DNA from: Montifringilla adamsi
Taxonomy: Eukaryota; Chordata; Aves; Passeriformes; Passeridae
Direction: 5' to 3'
Length of the DNA stretch: 64,000 bases
Assembly (NCBI GenBank): GCA_017590115.1
Contig: JAGGNK010009114.1
Location: 21,614,662-21,678,661, forward strand
The notes under the pieces were generated by a model, which was given only the letters and a program-made list of their open reading frames with translations, searched no databases and was not told the DNA's origin. Each line of letters starts with the position of its first letter. Position 1 is the stretch's first letter. Shown piece by piece: positions 35,590 through 46,800 of this stretch. Position numbers and translations under genes: made by a program.

Positions 35590-38500
35590 TCAGTTGTGTT
35601 TACCAAGTTAACGTGCACATTCTACCTGCTCACTTAGGCCAGTGCACTGTGTCAGTGGCAAGCCAAGGCTGTTAACGCAAATACAAATACTATAAAAACT
35701 GAATTAAGTTTTTCTATATCTTTGCAGTTGCCTCTTATTTTATGTTCTCCTGCTCCTTTTTTTATTCCCTATGTGAAGCTGAGCACCATCCCCCTGCTGA
35801 AATGCTGACACCTCCAGTCATAACTTCACTGCAGCAGAAAAGCCTCAGGAAGATGAGTCTGGATCCTGCTGCCAGAGCCTGGGCGAGGGGTGGAAGGTGA
35901 TGGAGGTCTCCAGGCTGGGCTATGGTGCTGCCCAAAAGCTCCAGGTTTGAAGCAAGGAATCTCCCAGTCCTGCAGCTCCTTTCTTCTGCTTCTTCACCAG
36001 ATATGGATTGTTTATCATGTATTGGAGAAGTGCCTTTCCTGATCCACCACCCCAGACAGTGAGAGGAGCCCCTGTACCATTGTTACCTTCCTCTTTGTGT
36101 CCAGACATTTGTCCTGCCTTAGGAATTTCCAGTCCCACTCTCTTCTCCTCTGCTGCTCAAACACACCCAAAATGAAGTATGTGAAGTTATCCTTATGCTG
36201 AACAACGGGAAAAAAACCTCAAATGGTATTTGAGATGAATCAGGGCTTAAATGCAGAGAAGTTTAAATCCTGCATTGTCATTAATACCCATGAAGAGGAA
36301 AATATTTTTTTTTCTTTGGGAAAGATAGCAAACAAAGCAGCAAAGAGACTTATATCACTTTTCTGACTTTGGCTGCAGCAGCAGGTGGCAGGGGTCACAC
36401 ATCTGAGGAGACTCAGGGGATGCACCAGGGGATGATTCACAGCAGCCCTACATCCCACAGTCCTGCAGCAGCAGCACCTCCTCCTCTGCCAGGATCAGGG
36501 CTGAGCAGCTGCCAGCACTGCCCACCAGGAGGGGAAAACCCTGCAGATAGGATCAGACAGGTGTAAATATTTTCTGGCAAGAAAATTTCACATTTCCAGT
36601 GTGTTTTGAATGAAAGTTTTAAAAGCAATTTTTTATGCCAATGAATTTCCCCTCAGATGTTTTTATTTAAGCTACTCTGACCTGCTTGAGTTTCTGCAGA
36701 GCAAGAACTCTGTGAAAATGAATAAATTGCTACACAGCTATGTATTTAACAAAAATTCCATTTCTGTGACCAACAGCCCATGTACCCAGCAAGAGGCATG
36801 CATGTGGTCACAAAAGCTGTCAGGGAAGATGCTTGGATGGGCTAAGGAGCAGGCAAAGAAAGCTGCCCCTTCTTCCCAGCCCAGCTCTGGATGCCCACCT
36901 GCAATGATCTGCAGGATTCAGCGCTGTGCAAGCTCTCTGTCCAGGTTCTTAACCTTGCTCTAAATGCTGGAGCCAACCACATTTCTCATTTAAAGGATAA
37001 TTAACCTTCCAAGTGAAAGTCAGGGCTCCAGGCTGCACGGAGGTGCTGCAAGAAGGAAAACCATGGAGACCCCAGCTGCAGGTCTGTCAGTTCAAACCCC
37101 ACCTCTTGCTCTACACAAGCTCCAGGTGTGTTTTATCTGTCCCTCTGTACACCCATTTATAACATGGTTAAACTCTTAGGGGATTGGAAAATTAGTGTGC
37201 TATTTGGTTTCCCTGTCTCTCGGAGGCTGGAAAAGCAGCTGCTGCAATTCTCATCAGGGGTAGAGTGGGTCACAGCACTGGGCCCTGACAGCCATCACCT
37301 GCAGAAAGCAGCTAACCACTGCTATCCAGCAGGTTCCTCAGCTGGGAGGAGGTGGGAGCAGGCATGAAGGGGAAGGCTGTGTCCAGGCAGCACACCTGAA
37401 CCATGACCAAGGTCTGGACACCACCACCAATGGCACAGAGTCCCCCAGTTCCCATGCCATCTCTGGCTTCCCAGCCTGGTGCTCAGCTCTGCTGCCATTG
37501 CCACAGCAAACACACCCCATTCATTAGGGGAATTATGGACATAATGGAATAAGGAAAAAAGAAAAAGAGAACAGCAGTTGCAGAGCGCTGCAAAATGAGA
37601 CATTGACCCCACAGGTCAGAGAGCATTGTCTCCTGCCCTTTCTTTGATCATTAGTTTTGATCTACTTAGCTCTGTAGGGCACAGACAACATATGAGAAAC
37701 CTTTCCCAGAGTACAACAGGAGGAGGATGGGGAGCAAGGGACCAGAGGTATTCAGTGGGCAGTATTTGTGCCAGCAAAGAGCTGCCATCACCACACAGAT
37801 TCCCAGCACAGATGCTTGGAGGTTTTTGCCACATCCATGCAGTGAGGAGCTGAAGCATCAATTGACCAAGTCCACCACCAGAACAACCCCAGGAACCCCA
37901 ATTTCACCTGGCAAAACACACGGGCTGTGCTGTGGGATGCACCTCCCATTCCCCTGCCCCATAACCTGTGCTCAGCCCCTCTGGTTCAGCCCCTGATGCA
38001 TCAGGCACTGTCTCTCCTTTATCTTGCGGACAGCTCCATGTTTGTCTGACTTGGACAGGTTTTAGCAGCTGCCAGGGTGCTGCAGGGCACGCAGGGGTAA
38101 GAGAGTGAAAGGACGTGAGTTAGAGGTGACTGCCCAAGCAGAACAAAATCATCGCCTCCCTCAGGGTGTTTTACAGCTGAGGAAAGGTGTATCTGCCCCT
38201 TTTGAGCTCACTGTCAGCTTGCACATTGGGCAGATAAACCACGTTAGACATTTTGTAGGTCAGATGAGTTAATGGAGGTGAAAGAGGAGCAGAAGGTTGG
38301 CAGGTCATGACTTCATGAAATCAAAGTACATTAGCAATAATTAGAGGAGTTCTTCTATAAATACTCATAGCTCTGCAAAATACAAAAGGCACACACAGCT
38401 GCTGCCCAGCTCCAGCCCAGGACCACTTCCAGGGTGTCTGCTTGGGCTGAACACTGTAATTACACCAAAGCAGCCTGGTTGTGGCTCAGCTCCCCAAAAC

Positions 38501-39229
38501 AATGTAAAAACGTTCCTCTTCCCCAAATTAACCTTCAGGTAACAGCGCAATTTGCTCAGAAATGCCTGGTGAGCCACACTGAGGGCAGTGCTGAGACATC
38601 TGTGCAGGGTAAGATTATCATTACCCACACTTGTGGGAGACAAGCTCAGCACATTAGAAAACCAATCTCTCTCAGGACCACGACAAGCAGAGCTCTCCCT
38701 GCCTTTATCTCTGCCTATGGGTTGGGTGCATGCTCGTGCCACCTCCTGTGCGCTCCCTACAACCAGGGGCAAGGAAAGGTTGAGGTAATTCAGAACTGAA
38801 TTGCAATGAGAGTGCAGAAATCTCCCCGCAGTTATCCCCTGAAGGGGTGTCACATCCTGCAAGTGACATCAATTCCCTTTCAGTGCTCCTCCAGCACTCC
38901 CTGTGCTGAGGGACTCAGTCCTGCTCAGCACCCACAGGCGAGCTCACACCACTCCTGGCTGGAGCAGCTGCAGGGAGACATAGATTCCTTGGCTCCAGAT
39001 AGAAAGTTAAGGCTCTAATCCTCCTACCTTGCCGTGACTACAAGGCACCAGCCTTTCCGGGAAGGTTTGCCATCAAACTTCTGCTGCGTTTTCCCAGGCA
39101 GGTTGTGCTGAGGGGTTTTCCAGGCTGCAGCCGCGCAGGATGTCTTGTAGGAAAATGCCATCGTGTGGCCAAGCGTGAAACCCTGCCTGCACACTCCTGC
39201 CGGACAAAGCCTCTCTCAACTAAAACACA

Positions 39230-39316
39230 CGCTGCAATAAGGCCAATTGCAGCAATATTATTGCAAACGCGCAATTGCAATAATAATATTGCAAACGCGC
39301 TGCAATAAGGCCAATT
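39230..39316. repeat. Compound direct-repeat cluster with CpG-containing core
   Basis: CGCTGCAATAAGGCCAATT occurs at 39230-39248 and 39298-39316. Between them ATTGCAAACGCGC occurs at 39260-39272 and 39288-39300, with AATTGC and AATATTATT/AATAATATT blocks that are partly self-complementary. The arrangement looks like a 68-bp duplication with an internal 28-bp duplication. Confidence 0.9.
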
Positions 39317-42300
39317 CCCCCTCCCCTCCCCAGAGTGCTTCAGCTGCAAGTCTGCATTACAACAGATTCGTGCATGTTCCTGATTTTCTGGGTTCATTGG
39401 GAGATGGACCAGTTGCTTCATATTTGTTATTATTGTTTGGGGCACAACTTTTAGTATTTTTTCACCATTAACACAGTCTGGCTAAATCAGAGCTGGGAAA
39501 CTGGAGAAGAAAATAAAACCAACCCACAAGTAAAAACCACCTTTGGGGGTTGCATCTCAGAGCAGTCCCTGCTGACAGAGCCTTTGCCACGTCAGCCTTG
39601 GGCTCTGCAACAAGTCAGGGATGGGGAGATCCAAACAAGACCAGGGGTAAATTTCCCATACAGTTGAATAGCCAGGGAATTTAGCTGGGAAGGACAGATG
39701 TATTTAAACTACTGCTCCAGGTAAAGTTCATTTATTTTAAAAAATTGGAACAACTCCAAGATGCTAAAAGAGACTAGTCCTGGGTGTTCATGTTGGTCAA
39801 CTTCTGGGCTTTCATGAACGGCTCCTTCTGTGCCAGACTATCTTTTAAACAAAACATCTTTCTTGATCTTTGAATTCATGAAAAGAAAAAAACCCAAGCT
39901 TATTTCTCAGCTGTATCAGTGTCACATTCTTCATATCAAGCACTACATTTTCAGCTCCTATAAACTAATTGCTGCTGTGCTCTCTGGGCTTCCCTCCAGC
40001 ATGAAATGCATTTATACTTAAAATATATATTAATATTTATACTGTAGCTTTGGGGGGAAAACCTACAGCCACAGTGCTTTCTACCGCCCAGACACAGAGG
40101 GGGGCATTGCTTCTCATGGAGGCGAGGGACACCTGCAGCCAGCACGGGCCAGGCTCTGACCCCCCTTTGGCAACCCAGCTTCTGATAAAAATGTTGAGAG
40201 GAAAAAGACATCTGCAGCATCCACACGAGAGCTGGGAATCTCTGTCCTGTTTAAAATAGGAAACTTACAGGCATGTACTCACAGAACAGGGGACTGGCAC
40301 TTGGAGCTGATTGTTCCAGCACTTTGCCTCTGTGGGGGAAATAAATTTTTAAAAGAAACAAAACAACAAAAACTAAGTGACACTAACAATGCATTTCTCT
40401 TAATTTTACTGCCACAGGAGTTTCAGCCTCACAGAGAACACCAGTTATCAGGCAGGGAGGCTGCACAGCACCAGCCCCCAGCTGGCAGGAGCTCAGCCAG
40501 CCCAGTCACCTCCAGGCAGCTTTTCAAGTGGTAACTCATCCATCCCAGCAATACCTCACATTTGGTACAAACATTTGCACAAAATGAAGAGATGAGCCTA
40601 AACTGACTTGGCAGTGACCTTTGATTTATTCCAAGCTCAGCTGCGTGAAACTACCAGCTTTTAAGCCAATTAAACCTGGAGTCCTACCTCATCTACTGGA
40701 ATAAAATCAAATTCCTGGAGAAGGATAAAGTAAGCCAAGTTTGGGCAGGCCAGACTGCAGCTGTTCAGTGCTCTTTGCTACTTTCTGTGCAAAACCAGCA
40801 CTGCTCCCAACCATCCTGCAGGCAGCAGGACAGTAGAAGCGTAAGTCTCCTTTATGGAGACCGTATACTGTAAAATCAGTAAGTTGGAAATGAGCACCTC
40901 AGCTTTCAGCAGATGGGGACAGCTCCTGTATCTTTTGAGATTTCCTTCTTGAAGAAGGTCCAGCCTGCCTGGACTCCTCTGCCCTTCAGGATGGTCTCCT
41001 AAAGGATCCTGTCAGCCAGTGTCATACACAGCACACAAAGCTATGCTGTGACATCAATCCCATTAAATCCTCCTACATGGGTTTAAAATTGCCTTAATGT
41101 AACCACCTCAGTAACAAGCATTTGGAAAAAAAAAAATGTCATTTCATTCCGTGTGGGTTTTTTTCAAACGCTTGCCTTTGCAATGAACCTTTTGGATGCT
41201 TTAAGCCCAACCCCACACAGAACAATGGGAAAATCCACATTTCAAGACTACAGAGGGTTTTCCTGGAATTGCCTGTGTTCCACATTGTACAGCGTGTGCT
41301 TTACACAATCCCTGGGGTGACTGACCCACAGGCTGCTCAGCCCTGCACCACTCACCAGCAGATCTGACTTGGATCTGGTGTTACAGGTGCAGAACACTGA
41401 TGTGAGCCATTTCCGACAGTTATTCCCATTGTACAAGACCGAATTTACCATTATGTTAGGTGTGTTTAAGTATTGATGACTCTCCCTGCAGTCCATGTCA
41501 TTAACAGGAGCTGCTCATACTTTTTTTAGTTCTTTTAACACACTCAAAATCAGCTGTGGCTGTGTAACTTCTCCAAAAGTATATCTACAGTATTAAAAAA
41601 AAATCTCCCAGTTACTTCATTCTATGAGAAAATTAACATAATTTTAGATCACAGCAACCGAAAAAAAAACCAAAACAAATCAATGGTTATGTAAGGGTGT
41701 AAGGGTATAGTTGCCTTCTATTCTCTTCTTCACAAACAACAAGTAGAAGCTTAGAGCAGCTTCCCTGGGCCTCAGGAAGATAAACCCAGAATTGGTGTAA
41801 CACTCCAGGTCTCCCTACAGCTGTGTGTGACAGGAAGAGGAATTCACTCCCTCTCTTTGCACTTGCTCAGTTATGTATCTGTGTGTCAGGAATTTAAGTT
41901 TTTCAAGTGAATTTTTAAGACTTATTTTCTAGAGAGGAAAAAGATCCTTGCTTTATCTTCACACCACTGCAGTGTATCAAAATATCCTGTCACTAGAGTA
42001 TGATACAGTGGCAGAACCAGGACTGAGGGAAAAGCACAACTCTAACTTCATTTTTTATATATTTGTCCTATTAGTCTTCCTTAGCACATGAATCAGTCTA
42101 CAGTTATGACTCAAATGGAGTTAAAAAGTGACTTATAAAAAACTGAAATACTGTATCACTGTTAGGGAGATGTCACTAACAGTTTTGTAACAAAACTGTT
42201 CAAAATTTTGTTGTTTGCATCATGTTCTGTTTGATTCCAGCATGTAGATTTTCTACAATGCTTGCTGTAAAAACACTTTCCCACATTTATCCTCGTTTTG

Positions 42301-42899
42301 GAGTCACATTTACAAAGTTTTGAAGCTCTGGCAATAGATAAGCTTCTCTGATGAAAATGTGAGGCATCTTTGCAACTCAGAAGAAACCGGGATATCTCCC
42401 TCTTGTGGTTTTCCATGCAAACAGCCTCAACTCCCTCTGTGGGCTCAGAAGTGCCTAAAGAAGTGTTTTCTCTCAAATATCAACAAATTGTAAGCAATTC
42501 CAGTCACTACAGAAAGTGTTCTTCCTAGAAAGAATGAGAAAGAGATTGTTTTCACTTTATTTTTATCTACATGGTATTTTCTTGCAGAAAAACCACAGAG
42601 ATTGAAAACGCAGTGCTGACTCCTGAATAGCACCACCTGCAAGAAAGTGGGGGGAAAAAAGTTACAGAACAAAGTAGATGAACAAACCCAACAGTGGAGG
42701 AGCTGTCAGGCTTCTCTAGGTAAGTGCTAGCTAGCTGAACACACAAACTGCAGCTCTAAAATGCTCACACTTGAGTTACACAAAGCACATTACATCTCTA
42801 CCTCACAGACCAACCTCACTCCTCAAAAGCCACAGCGGATATGTAGGGACCCATGCTCAGAACTTCCCATGTCATGAGATTAACAAGTCTGACACCAAC
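39317..42899. other. Intergenic, downstream of ACTR3
   Basis: AT-rich sequence beyond the inferred ACTR3 3' end. It contains A-rich runs near 41590-41670 and the palindrome at 42178-42200. A further AATAAA on the minus strand near 42557-42562 could extend some transcripts. Confidence 0.65.
42178..42200. repeat. 23-bp near-perfect palindrome
   Basis: AACAGTTTTGT and ACAAAACTGTT flank a single A. The palindrome lies about 0.7 kb beyond the inferred 3' end of ACTR3. No flanking transposon structure is visible. Confidence 0.9.
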
Positions 42900-42919
42900 A
42901 TAAAAAGAAATTTTGTGCC

Positions 42920-42925
42920 TTTATT
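42920..42925 (-). promoter_or_regulatory. ACTR3: Distal poly(A) signal AATAAA of ACTR3
   Basis: AATAAA lies on the minus strand (TTTATT on plus), followed within 15-40 nt by a GT-rich stretch containing TTATGTTGGTGT. That is the normal arrangement for cleavage and polyadenylation near 42900. Confidence 0.7.
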
Positions 42926-43291
42926 GGAATGGTGTTAGGCTTTAAATACACCAAATTTTGATAACCTGATTATTTGGTTTAATTAGAAATGACACTACAG
43001 AACTGCAATACTGGTCCAACAGTCTTGTCTTTACTTCTTTTTTTTTTTTCTTTTAAAGCAAGAGATAGTATGAAAATGCACCAAGTAATCAGAAAGCACT
43101 AGCAGGCATTGGTTAATCCAAGATAGTAGCTTCTTAGTTCCAAAAGCACTCGCATTGTATGGAACCCAGGATTTAGACTGGTCATGATTTGCAAGAGCTA
43201 GTTGCACGAGTCATGACTTTTTTTCTTTTTTTTTTAATTTACTTTCAAGTTGGTCACTGGTAAATTTTTTTCCTCAAATATTACAGTTTCT

Positions 43292-43297
43292 TTTATT
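43292..43297 (-). promoter_or_regulatory. ACTR3: Possible proximal poly(A) signal of ACTR3
   Basis: This is an AATAAA on the minus strand within the 3' UTR, about 430 nt after the stop. The downstream sequence is AT-rich with only modest GT content, so it may be used weakly or not at all. Confidence 0.4.
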
Positions 43298-43722
43298 CAT
43301 ATTTTTCCTCAAAGTATAAAAAAGTATGAAATATAAACAAGCTCCTGTATTGCACCCGTGAAGGGGTACAATGGAAGCATTAGAGAGCTGACTATCTACA
43401 CACCATCAAATCCCATCAAATCTTGGATAATTCATTAATATACAAAATATCAGGGCACAGAAAGAACTAAAATCCACTTTTTTTTGTTTTGTTACGCACA
43501 GGTTCAAATAATCAATCTAAAGAAAAAACGTGATCATTTTGGCTTTCCACTACATCCGCATGTTGAGACACTTATTAAAATGACCCTGCTTAATTGTGTT
43601 TGGTCTTTTTCTTATTGTCAAGTCATGTTTGTTATCTTAATACCAGCCATCAGACAAACAAGTAATCAGAAAGACTTTTCCTCCTCCCCACTTCCCCAAC
43701 CCTGACCCCTGCAGGGTCAGCC

Positions 43723-43818
43723 TTAAGACATGACTCCAAACACAGGGTTGTGACGACAGATGCTAGGGCCAATCTCTTCATAATCTTTTTTGGTATGGCA
43801 TACTTGGTAGAATTCAGG
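43723..43818 (-). CDS. ACTR3: ACTR3 exon 12, C-terminus and stop (residues 388-418)
   Basis: The coding part is 96 nt including the TAA stop at 43725-43723. It encodes [17 protein letters not shown] through NPVFGVMS, the usual Arp3 C-terminus. The acceptor is ctttacag. The exon continues into the 3' UTR. Confidence 0.98.
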
Positions 43819-46800
43819 CTGTAAAGGGAAGGGAAAAAACATTAATGTATGGTATAGGCATCTTATTTTAAGAATATTAACTTTTATGTAGCCAGTGGTA
43901 AAAAAACAAAGCACAGAAATCCTAAAATTAACTTACATCATGCGTGGCTAAACACCAATGCAAAGAATATATTCTGCCACAAAACTAATATTGCACTATT
44001 TAACAACTCACACCAAGCTTTCATTCAGCTTTCTTTTGCTCTTCCAAGTCTTTAAAGTCTAATGCAAAAACGGGGAAGATATATTTACCACCTGAAGCCT
44101 ATCAGAAATTCCCCAATCACATTTAATATACAGTGAAGGTGAGATGAGAGCTCCAAAAGCCCAGTCAGAATGGCTCAAACATGCCCAGCTTTACAGCTAA
44201 ACTCACTGTGGAAGCCAGCATTGATCCTCCAAACCAGACTGCATATCTCTGCATATGGTGTGTAATGACTTGGACATCAATGGGCTTCGGCTGCAGAAAA
44301 GAGGAAAGAAAAGCAACACATTAAAAGTCACTTCTGCTGGTAAGAAACAGATCTAGTTTTAAAGGGGTATATATACCAAGCTTAATTTTAATAAATGAGT
44401 ATTTTCATAAATGTTGTGCATGTAAATTTACATTTATGGCACCAGACTTCCCCTTGTACAATGAAGAGTAAGAAACAGCTCCTGCTTATGGATAAGTTAC
44501 CTCCTTTATCAGACAGAGATACTTTCATTCACACCCATTTTTTCACACTATGTTCTGATTAATTTCTTGATGGAGTATTCATGCATTTATAAGCACTGAC
44601 CCATACTACCTAAACTTTTTTAAAAAACACACTTTAGGAAGGTAATTTCCAAGTTTCATGTGATTATTCTAACAAAGCATCAGTTGCAGATTGGAAGTTT
44701 ATCCAGGATCAACAGAGTCAGTCATGCTTTTCTGAGCTACAGCACTCATTCCCGTCAGCCATTCCCTTTCCCCCCATAGGCACACAAGCAATTCCTTACT
44801 GTGCCAATCAAAATTGCCAGTGTAAAAGTTTCACAATTTATTTTTTCAGCCCAACCTGCAGAAATTTGAAACAGTATCTAAAAATGTTCTGTAACACCTT
44901 TGCAAAACTCCGGCCAGTGATTCTTTGCCATGCCTGGTACTTAGAATAGAAGAAGAATCACACCCCATTCCCTTACTCAGATTCTGCCTCCTTACAAAGG
45001 GGTCCAAGTCTAGTGAAGAAAACAGACATTAAATGATGCTTCTTGGGTCAGAGAATTGTGTATTACTGAAATTTAAGAGTTCTCTACACAACATATTATA
45101 AAGCTCTGCTGGGATTTTAAAGGATTGTTTGAGCTCACCTAGCTAGATTGCTGCTACAAAATAAATGAGGAAAAATCAATTTCCTTTAAAAGGAAAAGAA
45201 AACACTTTTTTTTTTTCTCTGCTGGTCTTTTCTTCATGCAGAGACAAGAGAAAGATGCAACAGTTAGGTCAGAGGTCTGCAGTGGAAAGAGCACAAATTA
45301 AGGATGATGCAGTTTAGTAAAAACATGAAGTCCCTTTTAGGATCGTATGATAATTGAGGTGGGAAGGGACCACATCATGCCTCTGGACTAGCCTGCTGAA
45401 GGCAGGGTAAGCTACAAAGCCAGAGGAAGGTATTTAGGGTTTTATCCAGCTGAACCTCAATATCAGTAATCTCCCCACATGCACTGAGGCGCTATCAGGC
45501 ATCCAAAGCCCTCCCTTCTCTAATCAAGGCTCATTCCTCACAGGACACATGCTCCTGACTCTGCTGGTGGCTCAACAATGAGCTCAATTCATTTCTCTTA
45601 TCTTCAAGCTCAAGAGACTGAGCACAATGAGCTGCAACTGATCAATAAACACCAAGCACAAAGACAGCTGGAGTGGCCCACTGCTGGTATGTGATCAGTG
45701 TAATGGATGAACCTCTGAAAAGCCTCTATAAGAACACCAAGTAAGATAAAGACATTTCAACAAGGACCACGATCGTTGCAAGATGTTATCTGCACATTTT
45801 CCAGGTAACAGATGCTTGTTAGGTGCAAGAGCTGCACAAACCAACCTTCAGTCTGCCACCACTAAGTTCTTCACTAAGTTTCAGCCTGGCATCCACAGTC
45901 CTTTTCAAGTCTCGCTGTAAACGGCGCCCGAAGTCCCTGAACATGGTTGAGCCTCCAGAGAGGACAATATTCTGTTTTTAATAAAAAAATTTGTTAGCCA
46001 TGTCTGAAAATGCAAGTCTTCACATTACCCAGTTCCTAAATTCTAACTATCTAAATACAGTTTTAAAAGTTAGTTAGCAGGTATGCTTTTACTGTAAATT
46101 ATCTAACATACAAGCATGACACAACATGAACTCAGCAAGAGTTTGCCACATTAAAATTGTCTTTAAGATCCATTTATATCTTATTACATCTCACCATTTT
46201 TGCTTAATGAAAAAGCGCATTCTGAAAATGTCTAAGTGAACAACAAACCCTTCTTCATATCGGATTCATTTCTAGGAAAATGGTTAATTATGCTCATCTG
46301 GGATTGGTTTTTAAGAGTTTCAAACATGTACCTTGATAAAAATCACAATTCTTCTAAAACCCATATATAAAACATAAACATTATAGCTACTGACCTTATA
46401 TAGAGGACGTCTAACATCAATGGGACAATTCTGAATAACTTCATCTACTACTTCTGAGATTGGTTGTGTGAAGTCAGGATTAGCAAACTGCAATCAGGAA
46501 TAAAATCAAGTCAAGTCACTGTGAAGGACCACATATTGCAAAGGAAAAGAGGGAAAGAGGAAAATAAGGAAAGAACCATTATGTTATACTAGAGGTGTCA
46601 TGAAAACCAATAATGGAAACAGTTGTGAAATTTTTTTGCTGCCATTTTAGGTGCTTTGTGTATCAACCTGGATTTGTACAAAGATTAGTAGCAATCAAGA
46701 ATCAAAGCACACTGACTTACAACAACAGCCGGTATCTATTTATGAATAAGAAGAAAAATAAGTAAAGATAACCACTTCTTTACAATTTTGCAAATAGGAT

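Larger units (their letters stand above)
31766..39229. other. Intergenic, possible regulatory sequence only
   Basis: No supported gene. It contains the 21-bp repeat near 34160, a possible conserved non-coding element at about 34330-34790, and the inverted repeat at 35542-35589. Open frames around 32044-32822 and 38365-38862 look like chance frames in GC-richer sequence. Confidence 0.65.
42900..43722 (-). other. ACTR3: ACTR3 3' untranslated region
   Basis: This stretch follows the stop codon directly on the minus strand. Its left limit is inferred from the distal AATAAA at 42920-42925 plus normal cleavage spacing. It contains homopolymer A runs on the transcript strand (T runs near 43038-43050 and 43219-43236 on the plus strand). 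A UTR of about 0.8 kb is plausible for this gene. The exact end needs transcript data. Confidence 0.75.

Noticed and set aside
37090..37110. GTTCAAACCCCACC as a tRNA T-arm (B box)
   Set aside because: No matching A box, acceptor stem or anticodon arm could be placed upstream on the same strand.
38365..38862. 165-codon minus-strand frame with a 121-codon frame opposite
   Set aside because: Open on both strands, no motifs and no transcript signals.
39230..39316. CRISPR-like array
   Set aside because: Repeats are few, nested and unequal in spacing, and the window is vertebrate DNA without cas genes.
1..42899. Exons of a second gene such as DPP10 or SLC35F5
   Set aside because: No open segment resembles those proteins, and no series of splice-bordered exons in consistent phase is visible.
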